A program made the translations under genes and the position numbers. The notes beneath the pieces were generated by a model. The model did no database searches, was not told the origin of the DNA, and saw nothing but the letters and a program-made list of their open reading frames with translations. A DNA stretch of 64,000 bases from the NCBI RefSeq assembly GCF_020731285.1, contig NZ_JAJFOW010000006.1:1-64000 (forward strand), written 5' to 3'. This DNA is from Cohnella baijiui (GTDB lineage Bacteria; Bacillota; Bacilli; Paenibacillales; Paenibacillaceae). Shown in pieces: positions 9,038 through 16,433 of the stretch (positions are counted from its first letter, which is position 1; the number at the start of each line of letters is the position of its first letter).

Positions 9038-9475
9038 ATGGAAGAAGTTCGGCAATTACTGCAACAAATCACGAAACATTTTGGGCTTCTCAATAAAAAT
9101 TGCTGTACAGTAGGCGGAATTGAGCTTTCGCTAGTTCAGAGCAATATCTTATACGAAATCGATCGTCAGCACCAGCCATCCATACAACAGCTTGCGGATC
9201 AGTTGGGAATGGACATTACTACGTTCAGCCGGCAAGTCCAGACTTTGGTGCAGAAGCAACTGGTCCATAAAGTTGCGTCCGCCTCTGACAAAAGGGTGTT
9301 CATTTTATCACTGACCACGCAAGGTAAGTTTGTGGCCACAACCATTGATCACCAGGTGCAAAGTTATTTAGAACAGGTTTTCGCCAACATTGATGAATCC
9401 GAAAGGGATGGCGTTAGTCGCTCCCTTCGCTTGCTCAATGAAAGCATGGGGAAGGCATCGTCATGTTGTAGCTAG
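9038..9475 (+). CDS. MarR family regulator with cysteine pairs
   Basis: 145-aa winged-helix regulator of the MarR family (QSNILYEIDRQHQPSIQQLA; DITTFSRQVQTLVQKQLV; SDKRVFILSLTTQGK). Two cysteine pairs stand out: NKNCCTVGGIELS near residue 20 and the terminal SSCCS. Cysteine pairs are unusual in MarR proteins and, in this ars context, suggest thiol sensing of As(III) or organoarsenicals (inference). The ATG is placed 6 codons downstream of an alternative start because GGGGTGAG fits it. Palindromes precede it and the next gene. Confidence 0.85.
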   Translation: MEEVRQLLQQITKHFGLLNKNCCTVGGIELSLVQSNILYEIDRQHQPSIQQLADQLGMDITTFSRQVQTLVQKQLVHKVASASDKRVFILSLTTQGKFVATTIDHQVQSYLEQVFANIDESERDGVSRSLRLLNESMGKASSCCS

Positions 9476-9510
9476 CGATGAATGCAAGTGCATTTATCGT
9501 TGACTAATAC

Positions 9511-9527
9511 TTGCAATTTGCAAATAA
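9511..9527. promoter_or_regulatory. Candidate MarR operator 2
   Basis: TTGCAATTTGCAAATAA, in the gap between the MarR gene and the monooxygenase gene, repeats the right arm of the palindrome at 8985-9005. It is 21 nt before the monooxygenase start, where bound repressor would block transcription or a short leader. Confidence 0.5.
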
Positions 9528-9548
9528 CATGAAAGGGGCGTTACGAAC

Positions 9549-10607
9549 ATGGAGGTTTTCGATTCAATTGTAATTGGAGGAGGGCAGGCGGGCCTGGCTT
9601 CGGGATACCATTTGAAACGAAAAGGGCTGAAGTTCATCATCCTGGAATCTCAGGCACAAGCTGCAGGATCTTGGCCAAGGTATTACGAAAGTCTAAAGTT
9701 GTTCTCTCCAGCACGTGTTTCTTCACTTCCAGGAATGAAGTTTCCAAGTGCTCCAAACCGATATCCATTGAGGAATGAAGTCATTCAGTATTTTAAGCAG
9801 TACAAAGCGCATTTTAATTTGCCGGTCAAGACAAATCAGCATATCGATCGGGTCACGAGGGAAGGTCAATTATTCGCCATTCATACGAACGAAGGGAATA
9901 AGTTTCTAGCAAAGACGCTGATTAACGCCACCGGATCCTTCCACAGCCCCTACAAGCCTCAAATTCCAGGACAGGATACTTTTCGAGGGGAGATGCTTCA
10001 TTCGTCCGATTACCGGCGGCCAGAAGCATTTGCGGGCAAGCGTGTACTCGTCGTAGGTCGCGGGAATTCTGCAGTAAAAATAGCGGTTGAATTGGCTGAA
10101 AAGAGCCATACTAGCCTTGCCGTTCTTAAACCTGTCCAATTCACAAAGCAGCGTGTATTGGGGATCGATCTTCACCTATGGGTTCGAGCGATCGGATTCG
10201 ACACATTTCCTTTCTGGCGGTTTGGGAAGAACGCCCCTAATCCGTCATCTGTCGTAGACCTTGATCAATACCAGTTGAAGCTCAAAGCCAGAAAGCCGGA
10301 TCAACGGCAGATGTTCACAGCCTTCTACGAAGACGGTGTGATCTGGCCGGACGGCAAGAAGGAAGCTGTCGATGCAGTTATTTTTGCTACTGGTTACCGA
10401 CCAACCCTTAACCACTTGAATGAATTAGGTGCAACGGATTCAAAAGGAGCCCCCATTCAACGAGCTGGTGTAAGTGAGACCGTTCCGGGGTTATATTACG
10501 TAGGTCTCTACGGACAACGATCTTTTGCATCGGCAACGATTCGAGGCGTGGGGCCAGATGCAAACTTCGTTGTAAAGAAGCTGAAGAAGTATTTATCAAA
10601 GAGGTAG
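9549..10607 (+). CDS. arsO: ArsO-like flavin-dependent monooxygenase
   Basis: 352-aa FAD/NAD(P)H oxidoreductase. The FAD-binding GGGQAGLASGYHLKRKGL lies at the N-terminus, a family stretch SWPRYYESLKLFSPARVSSL follows, and a second Rossmann motif GRGNSAVKIAVELAE (NADPH) lies near residue 175. The C-terminal FATGYRPTL is the usual flavin-monooxygenase signature. It resembles the flavoprotein monooxygenases called ArsO in ars islands, whose substrate is unsettled. Preceded by the MarR gene and a shared operator motif. Ribosome site AAAGGGG. Confidence 0.8.
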   Translation: MEVFDSIVIGGGQAGLASGYHLKRKGLKFIILESQAQAAGSWPRYYESLKLFSPARVSSLPGMKFPSAPNRYPLRNEVIQYFKQYKAHFNLPVKTNQHIDRVTREGQLFAIHTNEGNKFLAKTLINATGSFHSPYKPQIPGQDTFRGEMLHSSDYRRPEAFAGKRVLVVGRGNSAVKIAVELAEKSHTSLAVLKPVQFTKQRVLGIDLHLWVRAIGFDTFPFWRFGKNAPNPSSVVDLDQYQLKLKARKPDQRQMFTAFYEDGVIWPDGKKEAVDAVIFATGYRPTLNHLNELGATDSKGAPIQRAGVSETVPGLYYVGLYGQRSFASATIRGVGPDANFVVKKLKKYLSKR

Positions 10608-10635
10608 TGGTTGCTGAGAAAGAAGGTCATCATTT

Positions 10636-10653
10636 AATCAAATATATTTGATT
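10636..10653. promoter_or_regulatory. ArsR-type operator 1
   Basis: Perfect 18-bp palindrome AATCAAATATATTTGATT upstream of the cysteine-rich mini-gene and second arsR. It has the classic ATCAAAT/ATTTGAT half-sites of ArsR-family operators in Gram-positive bacteria. Confidence 0.75.
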
Positions 10654-10698
10654 TACTCTTGTGTTCCTCCATTCTCCATGGTAAGATCAATCCACAAG

Positions 10699-10714
10699 AT
10701 CAAATTTATTTGAT
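10699..10714. promoter_or_regulatory. ArsR-type operator 2
   Basis: ATCAAATTTATTTGAT, 7-bp arms around TT, 46 nt downstream of operator 1 and 17 nt before the mini-gene start. Two operators in tandem suggest cooperative or looped repression. Confidence 0.7.
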
Positions 10715-10730
10715 GGATGGAGCGGTAAGA

Positions 10731-10922
10731 ATGAACGTGTTCGCAATGGAGCAGCTTATGATGCATCAAAAAACCGAAATTGAGAATCAAGCCCGCCATA
10801 CCTGGAAATGGACCAGTTTTAACAATGCTGCAAAGGCAGTTGTCCAACAACCGGTTCTTGAAGTAAAGCCAGTATTCCTTCAAGTCAATCCAGCCGTTGC
10901 CTGCTGCTCTGTTTGCTGCTAA
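10731..10922 (+). CDS. Small protein with C-terminal CCxxCC
   Basis: 63-aa protein ending VNPAVACCSVCC, which I cannot assign to a family. The ATG follows GGAG by 8 nt; a longer frame from 10659 has no ribosome site and overlaps operator 2. The body is mildly amphipathic and the four terminal cysteines look like a soft-metal ligand. It lies between a double ArsR operator and an ArsR gene 13 nt downstream. I infer an As(III)- or metal-induced thiol peptide, possibly a scavenger or a donor to ArsM; this is untested. Confidence 0.65.
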   Translation: MNVFAMEQLMMHQKTEIENQARHTWKWTSFNNAAKAVVQQPVLEVKPVFLQVNPAVACCSVCC

Positions 10923-10934
10923 GGGGGGAATGAG

Positions 10935-11282
10935 ATGTTAAAAGAACTTCCAGTAGTGGTACCCGTCCCTGGTTCTGTCGACTTTTCAAAGTATGAAGCC
11001 AAGTTTAAAGCCCTTGCTGATCAAAAGCGTCTGCAAATCATGTACGAACTCACGCAAAGAGGTAGCGTTTGTGTCTGTGATTTGACAGAAGTGGTCGAGA
11101 TGCCTCAGTCGAAGCTATCGTACCACTTGAAGATCTTGCTTGACGCCGGCTTGATCACTCGTGAAACGCGAGGTACCTGGAGCTTTTATGAGCTGAATCA
11201 CGATGAAGTGAACAGTCTGCTATCGCCTGAACTGTGTTGCATCTTCCGCAAAGTCGATGATCGCCCTAAGGGGTGTTGCTAA
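10935..11282 (+). CDS. arsR: ArsR family repressor, second copy
   Basis: 115-aa winged-helix repressor. The N-terminal helix QKRLQIMYELTQRG is followed by SVCVCDLTEVVEM (CxC metal site), and the recognition helix region is PQSKLSYHLKILLDAG. The C-terminus adds LCC and a terminal GCC, giving up to three thiol clusters. It differs clearly from the arsR at 8331, so the two operons likely respond separately. The start has GGGGGA 7 nt upstream. The four ATCAAAT-type palindromes nearby are its probable targets. Confidence 0.92.
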   Translation: MLKELPVVVPVPGSVDFSKYEAKFKALADQKRLQIMYELTQRGSVCVCDLTEVVEMPQSKLSYHLKILLDAGLITRETRGTWSFYELNHDEVNSLLSPELCCIFRKVDDRPKGCC

Positions 11283-11330
11283 TACTCTTGATAGTGACCC
11301 CCATAACAAGTGGGTTAAGGTCTGCGAAAT

Positions 11331-11350
11331 TAATCAAGATAATTTGATTA
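11331..11350. promoter_or_regulatory. ArsR-type operator 3
   Basis: TAATCAAGATAATTTGATTA: perfect 7-bp arms with a 6-nt spacer, 19 nt before the HesB-like gene. It belongs to the same half-site family as operators 1, 2 and 4. Confidence 0.7.
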
Positions 11351-11369
11351 TAAAAAGGAGAGTGGATCA

Positions 11370-11642
11370 ATGGAAATTTCGGATGATGCAAAAGTGATTA
11401 TCGCGGAAGTGCTGGCCGAAAATGATAGTGACTGTTTGAGGGTAACGTCGCAAGAGTCTTGCTGTGGGCCGACATTGCGTTTTGAACTCAGCAAGCTTCA
11501 GGAAGATGATAGTTCCACATCCATTAATGGAGTATTAGTCGTAATGGATTCTCAGGCTAAAGCTAAAGCAGAGAGCGTCATGTTGGCCACAAAAGATGGC
11601 GCTTTGGTAATAGAAGACGCTAGCCCGTCCTGTTGCGCTTAA
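11370..11642 (+). CDS. HesB/IscA-like small thiol protein
   Basis: 90-aa protein. It looks like a short HesB/IscA-fold member: DDAKVIIAEVLAENDSDCLRV, then SQESCCGPTLRFELSKL, with a second part ending DASPSCCA. In this family the CCGP position is a thiol hot-spot, and relatives are often annotated as Fe-S or adhesin-like proteins. True A-type carriers have C...CxC; here the pattern is CC...CC, so iron-sulfur transfer is doubtful and arsenite or metal binding is plausible. It is preceded by its own ArsR-type operator and AAAGGAG. Confidence 0.65.
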   Translation: MEISDDAKVIIAEVLAENDSDCLRVTSQESCCGPTLRFELSKLQEDDSSTSINGVLVVMDSQAKAKAESVMLATKDGALVIEDASPSCCA

Positions 11643-11860
11643 GTGCTACGGCAAATTTGACGGGAATGCCCTTTTTGCCTTCTTACGTGATGCACGGGGC
11701 GGTGTCAGCTAGTGAGGATCTTATCAATGAAAGCTCCAAAGGTTATCTTCAGCATGTAACCAATGAAGAACTAAATCCTCAAATCCGCCTTCGTAAAAAG
11801 TGGGAACGTATGGTGCTCAGACAAAGTGAATCACATTAATAAGTATTGATATGCCCAATA
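11643..11860 (+). other. Short gap with an unassigned frame
   Basis: A 68-codon frame (11633-11839) overlaps the end of the HesB-like gene by one stop codon and has no ribosome site. Its second half (EELNPQIRLRKKWERMVLRQ) is charged and looks like real protein, possibly a relic of a nuclease or transposase tail, but I cannot name it. The right end carries operator 4. Confidence 0.3.
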
Positions 11861-11878
11861 AATCAAAAAATATTGATT
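11861..11878. promoter_or_regulatory. ArsR-type operator 4
   Basis: AATCAAAAAATATTGATT: 6-bp perfect arms with a 6-nt spacer, 17 nt upstream of arsM. A further TATTGATAT half-site lies at about 11844. Confidence 0.65.
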
Positions 11879-11895
11879 CAAAAGGAGCCATCTAA

Positions 11896-12705
11896 ATGAG
11901 CCAGGTTCAGAACGATGAGGTGCGTCAGCATGTCCGTAATCGATACAAGCAAATTGCCATTCAAAGCACTGCAGCAGCAAGCTGTTGCTCACCCTCGACT
12001 TCTTCAACTTCTTCAAGTTGCTGTGGAACCCCCGATGAAGTGTCGGCTAAGTTAGGATATTCAAGTGAAGAGTTAACGGCAGTTCCGGAAGGAGCAAACC
12101 TTGGACTTGGCTGCGGCAATCCTCAAGCGATCGCGTCTCTCCAGCCAGGGGAAATCGTACTTGATCTGGGGAGTGGAGCTGGGTTTGATTGTTTCCTCGC
12201 CTCCAGACAAGTAGGGGAGACAGGTAGGGTCTACGGCGTTGATATGACGCCGGAAATGGTAAGCCGTGCACGCAGCAACGCTCTGAAGAATAGTTATGAG
12301 AATGTGGAATTTCGCCTTGGTGAGATTGAACATCTGCCTATTGTAGATAAAAGCGTGGATGTCATTATCTCTAACTGCGTGATTAACTTGTCTCCGGATA
12401 AACAACAAGTATTCAATGAAGCATACCGTGTCTTGAATCCAGGCGGTCGTTTAGCTATCTCGGATGTAGTTACAACTGCGGAATTGCCTGCCGAGGTTAA
12501 GGGAGATATGGAATCTTTAGCAAGCTGTATATCTGGCGCGTCCACCGTAGAGGAAGTTAGAGAAATGCTTCGAGTAAGTGGTTTCGTTGATATTGTCATT
12601 GAACCCAAAGACGACTCCAGCAAATTCATAAAGGACTGGGTCCCAGGAGCTAAAGTGGAGGACTACATTCAATCGGCTGCCATAAGAGCTGTCAAACTGA
12701 AATAA
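11896..12705 (+). CDS. arsM: Arsenite S-adenosylmethionine methyltransferase
   Basis: 269-aa ArsM. The N-terminus carries ASCCSP and SSCCGTP cysteine pairs; the SAM-binding motif VLDLGSGAGFDCFLA is near residue 85; the two arsenite-ligand cysteines are in IISNCVINLSPDK and LASCISGAS. The C-terminal AKVEDYIQSAAIRAVK is typical. The enzyme methylates As(III) to methylated, partly volatile species. Together with ArsI (demethylation) and the ArsN-like acetyltransferase, this points to an organoarsenical-competent island. Own operator and AAAGGAG upstream. Confidence 0.95.
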   Translation: MSQVQNDEVRQHVRNRYKQIAIQSTAAASCCSPSTSSTSSSCCGTPDEVSAKLGYSSEELTAVPEGANLGLGCGNPQAIASLQPGEIVLDLGSGAGFDCFLASRQVGETGRVYGVDMTPEMVSRARSNALKNSYENVEFRLGEIEHLPIVDKSVDVIISNCVINLSPDKQQVFNEAYRVLNPGGRLAISDVVTTAELPAEVKGDMESLASCISGASTVEEVREMLRVSGFVDIVIEPKDDSSKFIKDWVPGAKVEDYIQSAAIRAVKLK

Positions 12706-12767
12706 CAAAAGTATTTGAAAGAGCCTATTCCTTTACTTACTCCATGATCGAATTTTCCTATCATAAG

Positions 12768-12793
12768 AAGCCCTCCACGTGAGGGCTTTTTAA
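12768..12793 (+). terminator. Rho-independent terminator after arsM
   Basis: AAGCCCTC / GAGGGCTT stem with a 5-nt loop followed by TTTT, 63 nt after the stop. Strong hairpin ending the rightward ars genes. Confidence 0.85.
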
Positions 12794-12932
12794 AAAAGCC
12801 AATTCGCTTCAGGGCCATAAGACAGGCAATAGGTATGTGATGTCAGCCGACAACAAACGGCATCGCAGTAAGGCACCCGTATACATATGTATAAAATACG
12901 GGTTTTGTGAAAAAGACTGTAGGTTGAAACCT

Positions 12933-13145
12933 CAGGAGCTTGCTGAACTTCTCAAATACCTCAGGCGCGACCTCCGAACTCTTGTAACAACCAATACGAA
13001 CCGAACTATAACGAATCAGTTCGGAGTTACGTGTTATCAGACCGTCAAATAGTTCGTAGTCGATGTTACAGGAGCTTGCTGAACTTCTCAAATATGCTAC
13101 CTTTCAAGCTGTTTTCAAGAAGTTATCGGTATGGATAACTTCTTG
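12933..13145. repeat. 26-bp direct repeat and 12-bp inverted repeat
   Basis: The same 26 bases, beginning CAGGAGCTTGCTGAACTTCT, occur at 12933-12958 and 13069-13094. Just beyond, CAAGAAGTTATC (13116-13127) and GATAACTTCTTG (13134-13145) form a perfect inverted repeat with a 6-nt spacer. The rest of 12794-13202 holds no gene I can support; a 71-codon frame at 12837-13052 has no ribosome site and runs through the first repeat. Confidence 0.6.
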
Positions 13146-13202
13146 TTCAAGTTCGGCTGATTCATCTATTTTCCCTATAACACATTTAGTTGCCTTACTT
13201 TA

Positions 13203-14639
13203 TCAATAGAATTTCATTTGTTCATAATCCATCTCATCCATATACTTTTCGAAGGCTTGTAGCCGCTCCCGACTCATCCCCTGCAGGCACTGGACAAATC
13301 GCATTTGCCACTCCATTGGATACTCATTCTCTAATAACAGAATGGACGGCAAATCCAGAGTCTCGCTTCGTAGCTCTTCATAAAAAACGATTTTCGCCAG
13401 GATAGCCAACTCCATATCGCCAAACGCATGGAAGAGGGCATCATACTCATCCCCGTATAAGCAGTCTGATTCAAGCATATCGAGATAGTCATGGAAGGAA
13501 TGAAAGCTTGACAAAATTAGCTTGACTTTGTCCTCCTTCCTCTCGCATGCCAGAATCTCATGCAGCAGTCTTCTTAATTGGACATCGCTCATTCTGTCCT
13601 TTTCGTTGAACAAAATGACAATGGACTTCGCTCCCCCCTCCCTCTCTGTAATAATGACAGTCCGTAAGTTGTTGTGCTTTGCAGCATTCGCCACTCGCTT
13701 AGCGAGGTCTTCTTTGTACCCGTCCATATACTCCTTCAATTGCGAATTAATCGGCAATTCTTGTTGAAGCCTCCCCATCGCATCAGAGATGACGGACCGA
13801 ATTTGCGGTTCAGTGAGGCTCATGAATTGCTGTTCTAAGCGTTTGTATTGACCCTCGGAAATCCTGATTTCATCGGCATCTCCCCCTGATAAAATCGAGA
13901 ATATCGCATTATTCAGCATTAGCTCATAAATATTGAACAGCTCGATTCGGTAGTTAAACCTGCATTCCCTTCCGTAGTGAACCAGCAAATCCAATAGCTC
14001 CTGCTGATCGAACAAAGCGCAAAATTTGGTCTCCAGCTTCAGCCGTTCCAGGTACTGTTTCATATAGAAAACGCCTTGAAGCCGCATGTCATCGAGAGCC
14101 AGTGGGTAATCAATACTGGCCATCGTATTGTGGGCATCGAAGATGATTCCGTATTTCCTGAGAAAGACAGGTAGCGACTCATCGATGGTCATATTATAAG
14201 CGTCGACCGGAACCTCCAGCTTGTTAGCAGTGATTTCCTTAAATAACTGCTTGGTCTCTTCAAAGCATTGACTGACCTTTTCAACACCTCTTTCATAGAT
14301 TTGGCGAACATCAATCGTTTTGAGATACGTAATCGCCTTCTCTGGCTCCTCTAAGCTGAACAGATACGCGTCTGCCGCATACATGATGGAGGTCAAGATG
14401 CTTTCTGCTGTTTCCGTGGTGACTGAGGTACTTTCGCCCTGGGTGTATTTCTTGATCAGCTCCTGCAGGATCTGCATGAACGCATTTTGAATGCGCATCA
14501 TTTCTTGGCTCGTGAGCAACCCCGCTCGCAAGCCTTCGTTCATTAAGGAAATCGTATATTGATTTCGCTGCAGCCGAGATTTGCGAATGCCGCCCTGAAC
14601 TGTCAACTCGCGCCTGTCATTTAGATTTTCAGATCCCAA
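13203..14639 (-). CDS. Large uncharacterised protein (DUF6179-like), second gene of a pair
   Basis: 478-aa soluble, mainly helical protein with no signal peptide or membrane segment. I do not recognise a catalytic motif. It resembles, from memory, the DUF6179 family found beside a small DUF6323-type protein in Firmicutes; this needs a profile search. The N-terminal half reads like helical repeats (QYTISLMNEGLRAGLLTSQE). Near the C-terminus VIITEREGGAKSIVILFNEK looks like a beta-rich insert. The TTG start overlaps the upstream gene by 19 nt, implying coupled translation. Cellular role unknown. Confidence 0.75.
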   Translation of the reverse strand: MGSENLNDRRELTVQGGIRKSRLQRNQYTISLMNEGLRAGLLTSQEMMRIQNAFMQILQELIKKYTQGESTSVTTETAESILTSIMYAADAYLFSLEEPEKAITYLKTIDVRQIYERGVEKVSQCFEETKQLFKEITANKLEVPVDAYNMTIDESLPVFLRKYGIIFDAHNTMASIDYPLALDDMRLQGVFYMKQYLERLKLETKFCALFDQQELLDLLVHYGRECRFNYRIELFNIYELMLNNAIFSILSGGDADEIRISEGQYKRLEQQFMSLTEPQIRSVISDAMGRLQQELPINSQLKEYMDGYKEDLAKRVANAAKHNNLRTVIITEREGGAKSIVILFNEKDRMSDVQLRRLLHEILACERKEDKVKLILSSFHSFHDYLDMLESDCLYGDEYDALFHAFGDMELAILAKIVFYEELRSETLDLPSILLLENEYPMEWQMRFVQCLQGMSRERLQAFEKYMDEMDYEQMKFY

Positions 14640-15109
14640 TATTCATCTTCTCCCTCAAGTAAAGATTCTTTCTTCAGCAATTGTCTTCGGAACTCTTCGG
14701 CATACTCTTCGAGTCTGCTCTTCAACAAGTCCAATGAGCCCTCGCAATCATCTTCGAACACTTCCTTCATCCTATGGAGGAGCTTTATGTCATTGATTCT
14801 GTCTTCTGTTTCATTTTTAAGATAATAAAAAATCTCATGCAGTTCATTCAGGGTATCTACATAGTTCTCCTGCTGGATGAACGATGACGTCGAAAATACC
14901 TCGATGAGCTCCTTGGTCACTTCAATGCTCAATTCCACCCGCCCGTAGCTGTAAAGGGCCTGGCTTCTTGCCGCCATCATTAATTGAACATCCTTCAGGC
15001 TCAGGACCAGGCCATATTCCTTGGTCTTCTCGTTCAATTCCAGTAATTCGGTCATATACTGTTCCTGCATAGACACGTTCAGGGAGTTGAAAATCCGAGA
15101 CAAATACAT
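14621..15109 (-). CDS. Uncharacterised helical protein (DUF6323-like), first gene of a pair
   Basis: 162-aa charged, helical protein (TELLELNEKTKEYGLVLSLK; AARSQALYSYGRVELSIEVT; HRMKEVFEDDCEGSLDLLKS). It has no catalytic motif, signal or membrane span. The ATG follows AAAGGGGGA. It overlaps the 478-aa partner and would be translated from the same leftward mRNA. The N-terminal AARSQAL...GRVELS pattern is what I associate with DUF6323 partners of DUF6179, but without a search this is tentative. The pair may form a complex; the function is unknown. Confidence 0.75.
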   Translation of the reverse strand: MYLSRIFNSLNVSMQEQYMTELLELNEKTKEYGLVLSLKDVQLMMAARSQALYSYGRVELSIEVTKELIEVFSTSSFIQQENYVDTLNELHEIFYYLKNETEDRINDIKLLHRMKEVFEDDCEGSLDLLKSRLEEYAEEFRRQLLKKESLLEGEDEYWDLKI

Positions 15110-15212
15110 GTGGTCATCCCCCTTTTTCGACTCTATATATACAGCACATCGCTATCACCATGCCATCAATTTTTTCTCGAAAAAATCAATAAAATAAAAA
15201 TCAAATTAATAG

Positions 15213-15418
15213 TTGACATATTATTTAAATTATGATATAATATAGAGATATGTTTTATAATAATATATATTTTAATCGTTGTTTCCATTCTTGTCAATCG
15301 AAGCGATTTTTTGCGCTTTAATTGAGACTTTAGCCCTTCTCGTAGACCATTAAGCAGCAGCTTGTTATCATAGAAAGAAAGGTTGGGCAGAGATGATTCT
15401 GACCCAACCTTTTATTTT
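15213..15418 (+). ncRNA. Candidate small RNA with consensus promoter and terminator
   Basis: A textbook sigma-A promoter, TTGACA (15213-15218), 17-bp spacer, TATAAT (15236-15241), is followed about 140 nt later by a strong terminator: AAAGGTTGGG / CCCAACCTTT at 15378-15412 with a T-rich tail. No ORF with a ribosome site lies between; a 23-codon frame at 15250 lacks one. The transcript would be about 165-170 nt, divergent from the unassigned gene pair. I match it to no known RNA family. Confidence 0.6.
15378..15418 (+). terminator. Terminator of the candidate small RNA
   Basis: 10-bp perfect stem AAAGGTTGGG / CCCAACCTTT, 15-nt loop, followed by TATTTT. Confidence 0.8.
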
Positions 15419-15531
15419 CATCCGCAATCCTGTGATGAACATAGAGATCATTTTTGTTAAAAGAAAATAAACCATTAGACTGAAAATATGTATTAGACTG
15501 GGAACGGCATTAAGCTAACTGGCAGGATAGT

Positions 15532-16017
15532 TTAAATTTTACCCACACGAACAGTGTTACCGTGCCTCTGAATAAGTCTTAGTAAATTCTCAATTGAAAT
15601 CCAGATTGTTGCGGTGTTTTCATTTGGATGTATGCCAATGTTATTGAATGGTAATAAATCCTCATCAATCATTACTTCGACTTTACGCTCGGTGTCGTTC
15701 AGTACGCCCAAGGGTGTCACTGCGCCTTTCTGCAAGCCAAGATAGTTAAACAGATCCTCTTCAGAAGCAAAGCTGAGTGGTCTTGAATTCAGTAGCGCTC
15801 GCAATTCCTTCAGATTCACCGTTTTATCTTTTTGAATTGTTAATAAATAATAACTTCTTTTTTTATCGTCCCGAACAAATAGGTTTTTCGCAACTTGATG
15901 GGCGTTAGGCATTTCGAAACTATCCATTTCTTCGATCGTATATGCAGCTGGATGCTCCACGATTTCATAGCTAATACTCAATTGTTCAAGTAATTCCAAG
16001 ATCGCTGTTTTGTTCAT
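15532..16017 (-). CDS. YbaK/ProX-type aminoacyl-tRNA deacylase
   Basis: 161-aa protein of the YbaK/ProRS-editing superfamily, PrdX-like: SISYEIVEHPAAYTIEEMD, NAHQVAKNLFVRDDKK (with the conserved lysine) and KGAVTPLGVLND. These enzymes hydrolyse mischarged tRNA(Pro), usually Ala-tRNA(Pro). ATG 16015-16017 is preferred over the GTG three codons earlier because AGGTGA lies just upstream. It is a single gene and is AT-richer than the window's right part. Confidence 0.9.
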   Translation of the reverse strand: MNKTAILELLEQLSISYEIVEHPAAYTIEEMDSFEMPNAHQVAKNLFVRDDKKRSYYLLTIQKDKTVNLKELRALLNSRPLSFASEEDLFNYLGLQKGAVTPLGVLNDTERKVEVMIDEDLLPFNNIGIHPNENTATIWISIENLLRLIQRHGNTVRVGKI

Positions 16018-16433
16018 GTTATTCACCTGTCTCTATGATTTTATATTCTCGACTTTATAGCTGAGCGACTTCGCCCCAAAAGTATATCCCCATACTGAAA
16101 AGTCTCATCAAGCCGCCTGCAATTGAATGACAAATAAACCCAACCTCCTACCTTTAAGCTAACGGATATGTTAGTTCAATAAACCAGCGGCAGTCTAGGA
16201 CTTAATTTTCCAGTCCAAGACTGCCCGCCGGTTTTATATCGGAGTCAGTCTAATACTTATTATTCGGAGCCTAACGGTTTAGCAATTCAGAAATCCGCGT
16301 AGGATCAACAAATCCAGCCCAAAACTTTGGATTCCTTTCATCGATGGATGAAGCGAACAAGGGCCAAAACCCGGCTTAGACTCAAGACTAATGTTGTGGT
16401 CATGTTTGTCTCCCTCTTGAATATTAGCTTTCT
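16018..16433. other. Intergenic: hairpin plus protein-like remnant
   Basis: The imperfect hairpin 16188-16231 (arms around GGCAGTCT and AGACTGCC) may terminate the leftward AraC-type gene. Between about 16280 and 16380 the leftward strand reads FWPLFASSIDERNPKFWAGF, then VDPTRISELLNR and a stop, with no start. This looks like the tail of a deleted gene that I cannot identify. Confidence 0.35.

Noticed and set aside
11370..11642. Selenoprotein reading of the HesB-like gene
   Set aside because: Some HesB-like relatives have selenocysteine at the CC position, but here both codons are ordinary Cys codons and no in-frame TGA exists.
12837..13052. 71-codon rightward frame after arsM
   Set aside because: No ribosome site, and it runs through one copy of the 26-bp direct repeat; the composition is not protein-like.
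13116..13145. loxP-like site
   Set aside because: The inverted repeat has ATAACTTC-like arms, but spacing (6 nt) and arms differ from loxP and no Cre-type gene is adjacent. Kept only as an unexplained inverted repeat.
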